A stretch of DNA of 64,000 nucleotides from the NCBI GenBank assembly GCA_020025575.1, contig JAHHRW010000008.1:1-64000 (forward strand). Reading direction: 5' to 3'. Origin of the DNA: Oscillospiraceae bacterium. Its GTDB lineage: Bacteria > Bacillota > Clostridia > Oscillospirales > Oscillospiraceae. The notes beneath the pieces are model-generated. The model was not told where the DNA came from, ran no database searches, and saw only the letters and a program-made list of their open reading frames with translations. A program made the position numbers and the translations under genes. Below are positions 32,059 to 40,680 of the stretch, piece by piece (the stretch's first letter is position 1; each line of letters starts with the position of its first letter).

Positions 32059-32540
32059 TGTTTGATATAACATTGCTTGTCATGGGCAAGCTAAAAGAAA
32101 AATTCTACCTTTCTGCCGCCGCCGAATACGAAAAGCGGCTGAAAGGCTACTGCAACTTCAAAATTGTGGAGTTGCCCGAATACCGGTTGGCGGAGAATCC
32201 TTCCCCTGCCGAGATTCAGGCTGGCCTTGAGAAAGAAGCAGATCTAATTCTGACAAAAATTCCAAAAGGCGCATGGTTTTGCGTGCTCACCCCAGAGGGC
32301 AAAATCATTTCTTCTGAGGATTTGGCAGATAAAATACGGGATATCAAAAACTCCGGCAAGAGTAGCGCTTGTTTTTTGATCGGCTCCAGTTTCGGCATGG
32401 CTCAGCGTGTCAAAGACAAGGCAGATTTCAAGCTTTCTATGGGAAAGATGACATTTCCACACCATTTAGCCAGAATCATGGTGTTAGAGCAGCTTTACCG
32501 CGCCGAAGCAATCCAAGCCGGCAGCAAATACCACAAATAA
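32058..32540 (+). CDS. rlmH: 23S rRNA pseudouridine-1915 N3-methyltransferase
   Basis: SPOUT methyltransferase acting on position 1915 of 23S rRNA in assembled 70S ribosomes. The 160-residue protein matches RlmH in length and motifs: LVMGKLKEKFYLSAAAEYEK RL at the start, the AdoMet-binding FLIGSSFGMAQRVK loop and the C-terminal knot LSMGKMTFPHHLARIMVLEQ. TAATG overlap with sufB implies co-translation. A strong terminator follows directly. Confidence 0.95.
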   Translation: MFDITLLVMGKLKEKFYLSAAAEYEKRLKGYCNFKIVELPEYRLAENPSPAEIQAGLEKEADLILTKIPKGAWFCVLTPEGKIISSEDLADKIRDIKNSGKSSACFLIGSSFGMAQRVKDKADFKLSMGKMTFPHHLARIMVLEQLYRAEAIQAGSKYHK

Positions 32541-32549
32541 ATATCGTAA

Positions 32550-32581
32550 GGGCGCCCTGTCGGATAATTGACAGGGCGCCC
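32550..32581. terminator. Bidirectional terminator
   Basis: GGGCGCCCTGTC and its exact complement form a 12-bp GC-rich stem with an 8-nt loop, followed by CTTTAGTTT rightward. It separates rlmH from the convergent pseudouridine synthase gene. Confidence 0.85.
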
Positions 32582-32589
32582 CTTTAGTT

Positions 32590-33579
32590 TCATTGTTCTT
32601 TTTTCGGGAATATCCGTCTGGACACATCCGGAAAATATTGGTCTACAAAATCCACAGCGTTCACCTGAAAGGTTTTTCCGTTCAGATTCTCCAATGATCC
32701 CGCATCGGTAGTAAATGCAAAGGTCAGCTTGTAGGAATACAGTGCCTGATAGGTACGATCAAACCGTTTATCCAGTTTTCCATACTTGCCATCCCCCAAA
32801 AGCGGATGACCCGCATGAGAAAAATGGGCGCGAATCTGATGGGTTCTTCCGGTAATCAGTTCACACTCCACCAAAGATAATCCATTTGCAGAGGCCAAAA
32901 CCTTATAATTTGTCTGGGCTGTTTTTGCGCCAGCCTGGGGTGTATCTGTAACAAAGACACGGTTTTTCTTTGCATCCTTAAAAATGAAACCCTTTAACTG
33001 TCCCTCTCGCGGCTTTGGTGTCCCCTCTACAATGGCAAGATATCGCTTGTCCATCTCACGGTCCTTGATTTTCTGGTTCATTACACGCAGCGCCTCAGCC
33101 GACTTAGCCGCAATCACAATACCGCCTGTATTCCGGTCAATGCGGTTACACAAGGCCGGCGTGAAAGAATTTTCTCCCCTTGGACTCCATTCTCGCTTTT
33201 GATATAAATACGCCTGAATGTGATCAATAAGCGTCCTGCCGTATTCGGCGCCATCATGGGGATGCACTGCAAGTCCGGGGCGCTTATCTACCAGAAGGAT
33301 GTTTTCATCCTCATAAACGATACTGAGCTTGGGTGTGGCCACCGTTAAATAGGCGTTATCCTCTCTTGGCTTATCGAAAAACTCGTCATTTATATATAAC
33401 TGCAGCACATCCCCTTCTACCAGACGGGTATCCCGCTCTGCACGCGCGCCGTTGCGCTTGATGCGTTTGATCCGGATATACTTCTGTGCCAGAGATGCTG
33501 GCATCAACGGAACCGCCTTTGCCAAAAAGCGATCTAAGCGCTGGCCTGCATCATTTTTTTCAATTTTGATCTCTTTCAT
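32590..33579 (-). CDS. RluA/RluC-family pseudouridine synthase
   Basis: Converts uridine to pseudouridine in rRNA. The 329-residue protein has an N-terminal S4 RNA-binding domain (DAGQRLDRFLAKAVPLMPAS, then VEGDVLQLYI), followed by the RluA catalytic domain: IVYEDENILLVDKRPGLAVH, the active-site aspartate in ALCNRIDRNTGGIV (H-R-L-D in most members, here R-I-D), and LITGRTHQIRAHFSHAGHPL. I start it at the ATG at 33579 after CCGGAGGAAA; an earlier in-frame start lacks a ribosome binding site. The target position (RluC- or RluD-like) is not certain. Confidence 0.9.
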   Translation of the reverse strand: MKEIKIEKNDAGQRLDRFLAKAVPLMPASLAQKYIRIKRIKRNGARAERDTRLVEGDVLQLYINDEFFDKPREDNAYLTVATPKLSIVYEDENILLVDKRPGLAVHPHDGAEYGRTLIDHIQAYLYQKREWSPRGENSFTPALCNRIDRNTGGIVIAAKSAEALRVMNQKIKDREMDKRYLAIVEGTPKPREGQLKGFIFKDAKKNRVFVTDTPQAGAKTAQTNYKVLASANGLSLVECELITGRTHQIRAHFSHAGHPLLGDGKYGKLDKRFDRTYQALYSYKLTFAFTTDAGSLENLNGKTFQVNAVDFVDQYFPDVSRRIFPKKEQ

Positions 33580-33631
33580 GGTATTTCCTCCGGGGAATTT
33601 ATGCCCCACGGGTGCATAAATCGTTTTCTAT

Positions 33632-33661
33632 ATCATAATGTATACACCATAGTTTGGTCAA
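33632..33661 (-). promoter_or_regulatory. Putative promoter of the pseudouridine synthase gene
   Basis: On the minus strand, TTGACC and TATGAT are separated by 18 nt, about 50 nt before the start codon. Confidence 0.5.
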
Positions 33662-33717
33662 GAGGCAACCATTCCCCAAAATAATATGAAATACTCTAAA
33701 TTTTTTGAAAATAATGT

Positions 33718-33746
33718 TTGACAAACGGACTCAAAGGCAATATAAT
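33718..33746 (+). promoter_or_regulatory. Consensus SigA promoter of yceD-rpmF
   Basis: TTGACA and TATAAT are separated by 17 nt, an exact consensus match, 35 nt before the yceD start. Confidence 0.9.
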
Positions 33747-33781
33747 ATCTAATGCATGACTGAAAGGAGGATATACAACCT

Positions 33782-34282
33782 ATGCTACTGGATCTATCAA
33801 AGATTATTGATTGCCCCGGCGCTAGTTGCGAATTCTCCACCAGTTTAGATCTGAGTGATCTTTGTTTTGGATCTATCTATCCGCTAAAGACGCCTGTCAT
33901 TGCCTCTGGCAAGGTGCGAAACACCGCAGGTGTTCTGATGGCAACCGGTACCATCTCCGCTCATCTCACAGCGGTTTGTGATCGGTGTGCTGCGGAGTAT
34001 GAAGATGATTTGAGCTATCCGCTGGATGTGGTTCTTGTAACCGAACTGGCTGATGAAGATCACGAAGATGAGCGGACCTTTCCTCTGGAAGGTAATTTCG
34101 CCAACATTGACGAAATCGTGCGCACTGTCTTCATTCTGAACATGGACACGAAGTTCCTGTGCAGCGATGATTGTAAAGGACTGTGCTGCCGCTGCGGTAA
34201 GAACCTGAATGAAGGTCCTTGCGATTGCCAGAAGGAAATTGATCCCCGTTTTGCTGCTTTACAGCAGCTTCTAAACAAGTAA
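33782..34282 (+). CDS. yceD: YceD family (DUF177) protein
   Basis: A 166-residue DUF177 protein; the family is linked to rRNA or ribosome maturation and is almost always next to rpmF, as here. Features: VIASGKVRNTAGVLMATGTI, the first cysteine pair AVCDRCAAEYEDDL, and the C-terminal CKGLCCRCGKNLNEGPCDCQ block with paired cysteines before DPRFAALQQLL. AAAGGAGGA lies upstream. rpmF follows after 51 nt in the same transcript. Confidence 0.9.
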   Translation: MLLDLSKIIDCPGASCEFSTSLDLSDLCFGSIYPLKTPVIASGKVRNTAGVLMATGTISAHLTAVCDRCAAEYEDDLSYPLDVVLVTELADEDHEDERTFPLEGNFANIDEIVRTVFILNMDTKFLCSDDCKGLCCRCGKNLNEGPCDCQKEIDPRFAALQQLLNK

Positions 34283-34333
34283 TCCCATTATTGATGCTGT
34301 CTGAAAAGCAGATCGACCAAGGAGGTGTCACCC

Positions 34334-34519
34334 ATGGCTGTTCCTAAGTGTAAAGTGTCTTCCGCCCGCCGCGATAAGCGCCGTGGTTCCAACTGGAAGC
34401 TGAGCGCTCCCAGCGTTGCCGTCTGCCCCAAGTGCGGCGAGCCCGTTATGCCCCACAGAGCTTGCAAGGCTTGCGGCACCTACAATGGCCGCCAGGTCGT
34501 TGAGGCCAAGGCTGAGTAA
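34334..34519 (+). CDS. rpmF: 50S ribosomal protein L32
   Basis: A 61-residue ribosomal protein beginning MAVPKCKVSSARRDKRRGSN, with the zinc-ribbon pairs CPKCGEP and CKACGTYNGRQV. AAGGAGGTG sits eight bases before the ATG at 34334, so the in-frame codon nine bases earlier is not the start. This is the zinc-binding (C+) form of L32. A terminator follows 16 nt after the stop. Confidence 0.97.
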   Translation: MAVPKCKVSSARRDKRRGSNWKLSAPSVAVCPKCGEPVMPHRACKACGTYNGRQVVEAKAE

Positions 34520-34534
34520 TTAAGGGAAAAACGC

Positions 34535-34561
34535 AAGAGGAAGGCGAAATGCCTTCCTCTT
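34535..34561 (+). terminator. Terminator after rpmF
   Basis: AAGAGGAAGGC and its exact complement form an 11-bp stem with a 5-nt loop, followed by a long T-rich tract (TTTTTCCTTTTT). Confidence 0.92.
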
Positions 34562-34602
34562 TTTCCTTTTTATGAACAATTTACAACATACTGCCGTTTT
34601 GC

Positions 34603-34631
34603 TTGATTTGATGGGCATTTTATGGCATAAT
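34603..34631 (+). promoter_or_regulatory. SigA-type promoter of der-plsY-gpsA
   Basis: TTGATT and CATAAT are separated by 17 nt, 37 nt before the der start codon. Confidence 0.65.
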
Positions 34632-34668
34632 ACAAAAAGAGATTTAACTTTTGAGAGGAGTGATTCGC

Positions 34669-36000
34669 ATGGCAAAAGGTCTGATCGCAATTGTCGGTCG
34701 TCCGAATGTCGGTAAGTCCATGCTGTTTAATAAACTCACAGGACATCGTACCTCCATCGTCGAGGACACCCCCGGTGTTACTCGTGACCGAATCTACGGT
34801 GATTGTGAGTGGTGTAACAGAACATTCTCCCTGGTGGACACCGGTGGAATTGAACCCGGCACCGAAAATGACATGTTGAAATTTATGCGACGCCAGGCAG
34901 TTATCGGCATTGAACTGGCCGACGCAATCGTTATGGTTGTGGATGTCAAATCCGGCGTTACCGCTGCGGATATGGATGTTGCAACCATGCTGCGCAAATC
35001 CGGCAAGCCCGTTGCATTGGCCGTAAACAAGTGTGACTCCATCGGTCCTGTTAATCCGGATGTATATGAATTTTATAGTCTGGGCATCGGTGATCTGTTT
35101 GAGATTTCCGCCGTTCATGGCCATGGTACCGGCGATCTTCTGGACTGGTGTCTGGAGCAGCTGCCCGCCGATGATGAGAGTGAAGACGAAGACGACATTA
35201 TCAAGGTTGCAATCGTCGGCAAGCCCAATGTGGGCAAATCCAGCCTGCTGAACCGCATTCTTGGCGAGGAACGCGTTATCGTATCCAACGTAGCCGGTAC
35301 GACCCGTGACGCAATTGACTCTTATTTTGAGAACAATACCGGAAAATATTGCTTTATCGACACCGCCGGTATGCGCCGCAAGAGCCGCATTGATGATATC
35401 ATCGAAAAATATTCCAATATGCGCACCATCAGCGCCATCGAGCGAAGCGATGTCTGTTTGATCTTGGTTGATGCAAACGAAGGCATCACCGAACAGGACA
35501 CCAAGATTGCCGGTCTTGTCCACGAAGCAGGTAAAGCTGCCATCATCGTCGTAAACAAATGGGATGCTGTCACTGACAAGGAAACCAACACCATGCGTGA
35601 TATGGAGGCCGAGGTTCGCAACGGTTTGAGCTATATGACCTATGCACCCGTGGTGTTTATCTCCGCCCTGACAGGCTCCCGTGTAGACAAGCTTTTCTCC
35701 GTAATCCAGGAAGTCCACACACAGAATACCAGCCGTATCACCACCGGTGCACTAAACTCTATTCTTGCCGATGCTACCGCTCGTGTACAGCCGCCCAGTG
35801 ACAAGGGCCGCCGCCTGAAGATCTACTATATGACTCAGGCCGGAACCAAGCCGCCTCATTTCATCATTTTCTGCAACGACGCCCGTTTGTTCCATTTTTC
35901 CTATCAGAGATATTTGGAAAACCAGATTCGTGAAGTTTTCGGTCTGAAGGGAACCCCCGTTCGGATCACCATCCGCCAGAAGGGTGACAAGGAGGACTAA
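34669..36000 (+). CDS. der: Ribosome biogenesis GTPase Der (EngA)
   Basis: Double GTPase needed for 50S subunit assembly. The 443-residue protein has two G domains. G1: GRPNVGKSMLFNKL, DTPGVTRDR, DTGGIEP, NKCD. G2: GKPNVGKSSLLNRI, VAGTTRD, DTAGMRRKSRI, NKWD. A C-terminal KH-like domain follows (about residues 355-443, with KIYYMTQAGTKPPHFIIFCN). GAGAGGAG precedes the ATG at 34669. It is followed after 2 nt by plsY and then gpsA, a common Firmicute order. Confidence 0.97.
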   Translation: MAKGLIAIVGRPNVGKSMLFNKLTGHRTSIVEDTPGVTRDRIYGDCEWCNRTFSLVDTGGIEPGTENDMLKFMRRQAVIGIELADAIVMVVDVKSGVTAADMDVATMLRKSGKPVALAVNKCDSIGPVNPDVYEFYSLGIGDLFEISAVHGHGTGDLLDWCLEQLPADDESEDEDDIIKVAIVGKPNVGKSSLLNRILGEERVIVSNVAGTTRDAIDSYFENNTGKYCFIDTAGMRRKSRIDDIIEKYSNMRTISAIERSDVCLILVDANEGITEQDTKIAGLVHEAGKAAIIVVNKWDAVTDKETNTMRDMEAEVRNGLSYMTYAPVVFISALTGSRVDKLFSVIQEVHTQNTSRITTGALNSILADATARVQPPSDKGRRLKIYYMTQAGTKPPHFIIFCNDARLFHFSYQRYLENQIREVFGLKGTPVRITIRQKGDKED

Positions 36001-36002
36001 GC

Positions 36003-36626
36003 ATGTGGTTTCCTATTATGATCACGGTAGCCACAGGGTATTTATTAGGGAATATCAATGGTGCAGTCTGTGTATCTACCCTGATGAACGATGATGTCCG
36101 AAACCACGGAAGCGGTAATGCCGGTTTGACAAACTTCTTTCGGAACTATGGTGGCAAAGGCACCATTCTGGTTCTACTGATCGATATGATAAAAACCCTG
36201 CTCGCATGTGCAGTGGGCTATCTGCTCCTGCAGCCCTACGGACTTGCGTTGGAAGGCACCATGTTAGGCGGCGTATGTGTCAGTCTCGGACACGACTTCC
36301 CCGCCCTACTGGGTTTCCGCGGTGGCAAGGGTATTGTCTGCGGTCTGTCTGTAGCGATCTGTGTTGACTGGCGTGTCGCACTTCTAGCTGCTATTGTATT
36401 TTTTTCAAGCTACGCATTTACGCACTATGTATCTCTCGGTTCCATTGCGGCCTCAGTAGCCTTCGCCATCGGCTTTTGCGTTCTTTACTGGGGTAATGCA
36501 GCCATTATGGGTCTTAGCATTGTGATGAGTGTACTTGCGCTATTTATGCATCGGGTCAATATAAAGCGATTGTTAAATGGCACCGAATCTAAGATTTACC
36601 TGAGTAAGAAAGGCAAAAAGCAATGA
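36003..36626 (+). CDS. plsY: Acyl-phosphate glycerol-3-phosphate acyltransferase
   Basis: Membrane enzyme that makes lysophosphatidic acid from acyl-phosphate and glycerol-3-phosphate. The 207-residue protein has about five membrane helices and the three PlsY motifs: RNHGSGNAGLTNFFRNYG, GHDFPALLGFRGGKG and a third segment near ASVAFAIGF. In the first motif GSGNAG-TN matches the GSGN-G-TN consensus. It precedes gpsA, which makes its substrate, with a 4-nt overlap. Confidence 0.94.
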   Translation: MWFPIMITVATGYLLGNINGAVCVSTLMNDDVRNHGSGNAGLTNFFRNYGGKGTILVLLIDMIKTLLACAVGYLLLQPYGLALEGTMLGGVCVSLGHDFPALLGFRGGKGIVCGLSVAICVDWRVALLAAIVFFSSYAFTHYVSLGSIAASVAFAIGFCVLYWGNAAIMGLSIVMSVLALFMHRVNIKRLLNGTESKIYLSKKGKKQ

Positions 36627-37618
36627 AAGTATGCGTTGTTGGCAGCGGAAGTTGGGGCACTGCACTTGCGCTGAGTCTGTGCCAAAATCACGATACCACC
36701 TTATGGTCTCACAATCCTCAGAAGGCCGAGCAGATGCGTAAGGATCGCATCAATCCGGCCCTTCCAGAAATTGAACTTCTACCCCAATTAAATATTACGT
36801 CCGACCCATGCTGCGTCAGCAATCAGGATATGATTGTCATTGCATCTCCTTCTTTTGCAATCCGTTCTGTATGCAAAACCATTGCACCGCATCTCTCTGA
36901 CAATACAACCGTTGTCTGTGTCACCAAGGGCATTGAGAATGGGACTTTATTGCGAATGAGTCAAATTGTGGAAGAAATTACCGGCCACCGTGTGGTATCC
37001 CTTACCGGCCCCAGTCACGCAGAAGAAGTCGCAAGGGGCATCCCCACCGGATGTGTTGCCGCCTGTTCTGATAAACATTTGGCCGAGCAAGTGCAGGATG
37101 TTTTCATGACCGAAACTTTTCGCATCTATACAAGTCCGGATATCATAGGTGCGGAATTGGGCGGTGCCATGAAGAACGTAATCGCCCTGTGCGCCGGCGT
37201 TAGCGACGGTCTGGGCTATGGCGACAATACAAAAGCCATGCTAATGACCCGCGGCTTAACCGAAATTGCCCGTCTGGGCGTTGCTATGGGCGCCAGCAAA
37301 GAAACCTTTGCCGGTCTTGCAGGAATCGGCGATTTGATTGTAACCTGTACCTCTATGCATTCGCGTAATCGCAGAGCCGGTATTCTGATCGGTCAAGGCT
37401 ATTCTCCTGAAGATGCTATGGCAAAAATCGGTGCTGTGGTAGAGGGTTATTATGCATCCAAATCCGCATGGGCCTTGGCAAACAGCATTGGTGTTGAGAT
37501 GCCGATCATTCATGGAGCCTACGAAGTTCTATACAATCAGGCCGATCCTTCCCAGATTGTTCGTGACCTGCTGATTCGTAACAAAAAACCCGAGAGCGAA
37601 GACGCTGGGTGGATATAA
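36623..37618 (+). CDS. gpsA: Glycerol-3-phosphate dehydrogenase [NAD(P)+]
   Basis: Reduces dihydroxyacetone phosphate to sn-glycerol-3-phosphate for phospholipid synthesis. The 331-residue protein has the Rossmann start VCVVGSGSWGTALALSL, the substrate motif LTGPSHAEEVARGIPT, the catalytic lysine in GGAMKNVIALCAGVSDGLGY, GLAGIGDLIVTCTSMHSRNR and the conserved VVEGYYASK. The ATG overlaps plsY by 4 nt (ATGA). Confidence 0.96.
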   Translation: MKVCVVGSGSWGTALALSLCQNHDTTLWSHNPQKAEQMRKDRINPALPEIELLPQLNITSDPCCVSNQDMIVIASPSFAIRSVCKTIAPHLSDNTTVVCVTKGIENGTLLRMSQIVEEITGHRVVSLTGPSHAEEVARGIPTGCVAACSDKHLAEQVQDVFMTETFRIYTSPDIIGAELGGAMKNVIALCAGVSDGLGYGDNTKAMLMTRGLTEIARLGVAMGASKETFAGLAGIGDLIVTCTSMHSRNRRAGILIGQGYSPEDAMAKIGAVVEGYYASKSAWALANSIGVEMPIIHGAYEVLYNQADPSQIVRDLLIRNKKPESEDAGWI

Positions 37619-37620
37619 AA

Positions 37621-37650
37621 ACAAGCCTTGCAAATATCTGCAAGGCTTGT
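37621..37650 (+). terminator. Terminator after gpsA
   Basis: ACAAGCCTTGC and its exact complement form an 11-bp stem with an 8-nt loop and end in TTTTTC. Confidence 0.92.
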
Positions 37651-37683
37651 TTTTCATTGGATCTGCTAAAAAGAATACAAAAA

Positions 37684-37709
37684 ACGGTATCATCCTAAGA
37701 TGATACCGT
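37684..37709 (-). terminator. Terminator after rpmB
   Basis: ACGGTATCATC and its exact complement form an 11-bp stem with a 4-nt loop. On the minus strand it is followed by TTTTTTGT. Confidence 0.92.
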
Positions 37710-37727
37710 CATTGCGCCGTAATTGGA

Positions 37728-37916
37728 TTAGACCGCACGTTCAACCTTGTTAGAACGGAGGCATCTGGTACAAGCGTACACATGGCACGGAGTACCGTTG
37801 ACAACCGCCTTGACACGCTTGACATTGGGCTTCCAGGTACGGTTGGAACGTCTGTGGGAGTGGGAAACCTTAATACCAAAGGTAACGCCCTTACCACAAT
37901 AATCACACTTCGCCAT
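37728..37916 (-). CDS. rpmB: 50S ribosomal protein L28
   Basis: A 62-residue ribosomal protein. It starts MAKCDYCGKGVTFGIKVSHS with a CxxC pair and has the second pair in ACTRCLRSNKV, so this is the zinc-binding form. RRSNRTWKPNVKRVKAVVNG is family-typical. GGGAGGTG lies eight bases before the ATG at 37916; an upstream in-frame start adds 15 unrelated residues. It is transcribed alone, leftward. Confidence 0.96.
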   Translation of the reverse strand: MAKCDYCGKGVTFGIKVSHSHRRSNRTWKPNVKRVKAVVNGTPCHVYACTRCLRSNKVERAV

Positions 37917-37976
37917 TCGTTGCACCTCCCATCCGGAAATAATTCTATAAAACGCACCCATAACAGGCGCTAAAAT

Positions 37977-38005
37977 ATGATATCAGACTTTATTAAAAAA
38001 TGCAA
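37977..38005 (-). promoter_or_regulatory. SigA-type promoter of rpmB
   Basis: On the minus strand, TTGCAT and TATCAT are separated by 17 nt, 60 nt before rpmB. It lies close to, and divergent from, the hprK promoter. Confidence 0.6.
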
Positions 38006-38041
38006 GTCTTTTTTGAAAAATATTTCTTTTTTATTTTTTTA

Positions 38042-38070
38042 TTGCCATTACTGCTCCAGCAGATTATAAT
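38042..38070 (+). promoter_or_regulatory. SigA-type promoter of hprK
   Basis: TTGCCA and TATAAT are separated by 17 nt, about 30 nt before the hprK start. Confidence 0.7.
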
Positions 38071-38101
38071 AGACTTAAAATTAGATTGGGAGGGTTGTTC
38101 A

Positions 38102-39049
38102 ATGGCAGATAATTACAGTGTTCTATTAACTCAGTTGGTAAATGTTTTTAATCTGGAAGTTACCTATGCTGCAACCGATTACGAAAAGATCCGCTTAACC
38201 GTTGCCGATATCGCTCGCCCCGGTCTACAGCTGTCCGGATACTTCGATCACTTTGAGCCCGTGCGCCTTCAGGTCGTTGGTAATGTAGAGATGAGCTATC
38301 TGGATAAATTGTCCTCTGCTGAGCGACGAATTGTTTTTGATCGTCTGTTCCGATACAAGTTCCCCGCCCTATTGGTGTCCAGAGGCATGGTTCACAGTGA
38401 TGAGTGTATCGAAATGGCCAAAAAGCACAATATCACACTGCTCCGCTGCCACGAGTCCACCAGCTTCATTGTATCATCTATCATTACCTACCTGAATGCC
38501 GAACTTGCGCCAAGGATCACCCGTCACGGTGTCTTGATGGAGGTGTATGGTGAGGGTATGCTGCTAATCGGCGAGAGCGGAATCGGCAAAAGTGAGGCCG
38601 CTGTGGAGCTGCTGAAACGCGGTCATCGTTTAATTGCAGATGACGCAGTAGAAATCAAACGGGTTAATTCTACAACACTGGTGGGCACTGCGCCTCCTTT
38701 GATTCAAAATTATGTGGAACTGCGCGGAATTGGAATCATCAATGTCGCAAAACTCTTTGGTGTAGGCGCTGTCAAAGCTGAAAACGAAATCAATCTTGTG
38801 GTCAATATCGTCCCTTGGGATACGCATCAGGCTTATGATCGTCTCGGCTTAGAAGACAACCACATGGATATCCTGGGCGTAGATGTTCCGCTCAATACCA
38901 TTCCCATTACCCCCGGCCGTAATCTCGCCGTGATTTTAGAGGTCGCTGCCATGAACAACCGCCAGCGCAAAATGGGATACAATGCCGCTTTAGAATTCAC
39001 AGAGCAGATCAATAACCACTACATGCAGGCAACAGCCAACAACAACTAA
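38102..39049 (+). CDS. hprK: HPr kinase/phosphorylase
   Basis: Phosphorylates and dephosphorylates Ser46 of HPr (and Crh) to control carbon catabolite repression. The 315-residue protein has the N-terminal domain (FDHFEPVRLQVVGNVEMSYL) and the C-terminal kinase domain with Walker A LIGESGIGKSEAAVELL, the catalytic HRLIADDAVEIKR and the family signature ELRGIGIINVAKLFG. The phosphorylase-related segment VPLNTIPITPGRNLAVI follows. The ATG at 38102 has GGGAGGG upstream. The gene has its own promoter and terminator. Confidence 0.96.
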   Translation: MADNYSVLLTQLVNVFNLEVTYAATDYEKIRLTVADIARPGLQLSGYFDHFEPVRLQVVGNVEMSYLDKLSSAERRIVFDRLFRYKFPALLVSRGMVHSDECIEMAKKHNITLLRCHESTSFIVSSIITYLNAELAPRITRHGVLMEVYGEGMLLIGESGIGKSEAAVELLKRGHRLIADDAVEIKRVNSTTLVGTAPPLIQNYVELRGIGIINVAKLFGVGAVKAENEINLVVNIVPWDTHQAYDRLGLEDNHMDILGVDVPLNTIPITPGRNLAVILEVAAMNNRQRKMGYNAALEFTEQINNHYMQATANNN

Positions 39050-39053
39050 TCAA

Positions 39054-39085
39054 AACCACTCGTATCTTCTTCGGTATGAGTGGTT
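39054..39085 (+). terminator. Terminator after hprK
   Basis: AACCACTC and its complement form an 8-bp stem, extended by a GTA/TAT pairing with one mismatch, followed by CTATTTTTG. Confidence 0.75.
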
Positions 39086-39112
39086 CTATTTTTGCCATAG
39101 CGGACATACCCT
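39085..39112 (+). promoter_or_regulatory. Possible SigE-type promoter of spoIVA
   Basis: TCTATTTT and CATACCCT are separated by 12 nt, about 50 nt before spoIVA. The -10 keeps CATAC as in SigE promoters, and spoIVA is SigE-dependent in Bacillus. The -35 overlaps the terminator T tract. Confidence 0.4.
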
Positions 39113-39164
39113 TTTTCTAACCAAGGGCAGGAGCGAGCCTCCTGCCGGAATTAGGAGGCTGGCT

Positions 39165-40628
39165 ATGGAAAACTTTTATGCAAGTCTAGCTGCCAGAACA
39201 GGCGGCAACATTTACATCGGTGTGGTAGGACCGGTACGGACCGGTAAATCCACCCTGATTAAGCGAATGATGGAATCATTGGTAATTCCCAATATTACCG
39301 ATCCAAATCTGGCGGCTCGGGCAAAAGACGAACTGCCGCAGAGCGGCTCCGGAAAAACCATTATGACATCCGAGCCAAAATTTGTTCCCGAAGAGGCCGT
39401 CGAAATTTACCCCGACGGAGCAACACGATTAAAAGTACGACTCATAGATTCCGTTGGCTACATGGTTGATGGTGCCGTTGGTGCTATGGAGGACGACAAA
39501 CCACGAATGGTTTCCACCCCATGGTGTGACCACCCCATTGCATTGACCGAGGCCGCTGAAATCGGTACGAAAAAAGTCATGGATGACCACGCTTCCATTG
39601 GCATCGTCGTGACAACCGATGGCAGCATCACAGACATTCCCCGTGAAGACTACGTGCAGGCGGAGCGACGAGCAATTCAGGATATCAAAGCCACCGGTAA
39701 GCCTTTCCTCACCATCATCAACACAGCAAACCCCAACGGAGAAGCCGCCATGGCACTTCGGGAATACCTGAAAACAGAATTTGATGTGGATGCCGCTATT
39801 GCAGACTGTCAGGCGATTTCCGTAGATGGAATTGTAGCACTGCTGCAGGATTTGCTGTATGCATTCCCACTCGGAGAGCTGCGTGTCTTCCTCCCCCGTT
39901 GGGTTGACGGACTGGAGGAAGACAGTCCAATCAAGCAGACCATCTATCAAGAGCTGCTGACTCAGGCTCAGAAAATCCATACACTGGGGCAGGCAGAGCT
40001 GGCGCTGGAAGCAATGACAGAGCTGGAACAAATTCAACAAGTCAACCTTGACGAGATTGATTTGTCAACCGGTTCTATCGTGTGCAGACTGCGCCTGCCC
40101 GATCGACTATATTATGATACCTTGAGCAGTAAAACCGGCACACAAATCCGCAACGATGCCGATTTGATGGCACTGCTCAGTGAATTGATACGGGTAAAGG
40201 CAGAATACGATCAAATTTCTGACGCACTTGCCGCTGTCCGCACCACCGGTTACGGCGTGGTTATGCCCAGTGCGGAAGAAATGACTCTTGAAAAACCAGA
40301 AGTGCTTAAAAAAGGCAACGCTTACGGCGTAAAGCTCAAAGCTGGGGCTCCATCCATCCATATGATTCGCGTGGATATCGATACAGAGATCAATCCTATG
40401 GTCGGTGACGAGAAACAATCCCAGGATCTAATCAACTATCTCACCGGAGAAGAGCCCGAAAAGCTCTGGGAAAGCAATATCTTTGGGAAATCCGTATACG
40501 ATCTGATTCGAGAGGGGCTGAACGCGAAACTCCTACGCACACCGGAAGAAGTTCAGGAGAAATTCCGTTCTTCCCTATCCCGGATTATCAACGAGGGTGC
40601 ATCCGGACTCATTTGTATTATCTTATAA
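39165..40628 (+). CDS. spoIVA: Stage IV sporulation protein A
   Basis: ATP-hydrolysing coat morphogenetic protein that polymerises around the forespore as the spore-coat basement layer. The 487-residue protein is full length and has the Walker A loop GVVGPVRTGKSTLIKRMMES, the switch region RLIDSVGYMVDGAVGAMEDD, IGIVVTTDGSITDIPREDY, and the conserved C-terminus ending GLICIIL that targets it to the forespore membrane. AGGAGGCTGGCT precedes the ATG. It is probably monocistronic and under mother-cell control. Confidence 0.97.
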   Translation: MENFYASLAARTGGNIYIGVVGPVRTGKSTLIKRMMESLVIPNITDPNLAARAKDELPQSGSGKTIMTSEPKFVPEEAVEIYPDGATRLKVRLIDSVGYMVDGAVGAMEDDKPRMVSTPWCDHPIALTEAAEIGTKKVMDDHASIGIVVTTDGSITDIPREDYVQAERRAIQDIKATGKPFLTIINTANPNGEAAMALREYLKTEFDVDAAIADCQAISVDGIVALLQDLLYAFPLGELRVFLPRWVDGLEEDSPIKQTIYQELLTQAQKIHTLGQAELALEAMTELEQIQQVNLDEIDLSTGSIVCRLRLPDRLYYDTLSSKTGTQIRNDADLMALLSELIRVKAEYDQISDALAAVRTTGYGVVMPSAEEMTLEKPEVLKKGNAYGVKLKAGAPSIHMIRVDIDTEINPMVGDEKQSQDLINYLTGEEPEKLWESNIFGKSVYDLIREGLNAKLLRTPEEVQEKFRSSLSRIINEGASGLICIIL

Positions 40629-40629
40629 C

Positions 40630-40658
40630 TTGACAGATTCCCATTGTGGCTTTACAAT
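40630..40658 (+). promoter_or_regulatory. SigA promoter of the PH-domain gene
   Basis: TTGACA and TACAAT are separated by 17 nt, directly after the spoIVA stop codon and 22 nt before the next start. Confidence 0.8.
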
Positions 40659-40680
40659 ACAGAAAAAAGGAGGGATCACT

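Noticed and set aside
34570..35718. A 382-codon reading frame antisense to der
   Set aside because: Shadow of the der gene; it starts inside der and runs through the rpmF-der gap without recognisable domains.
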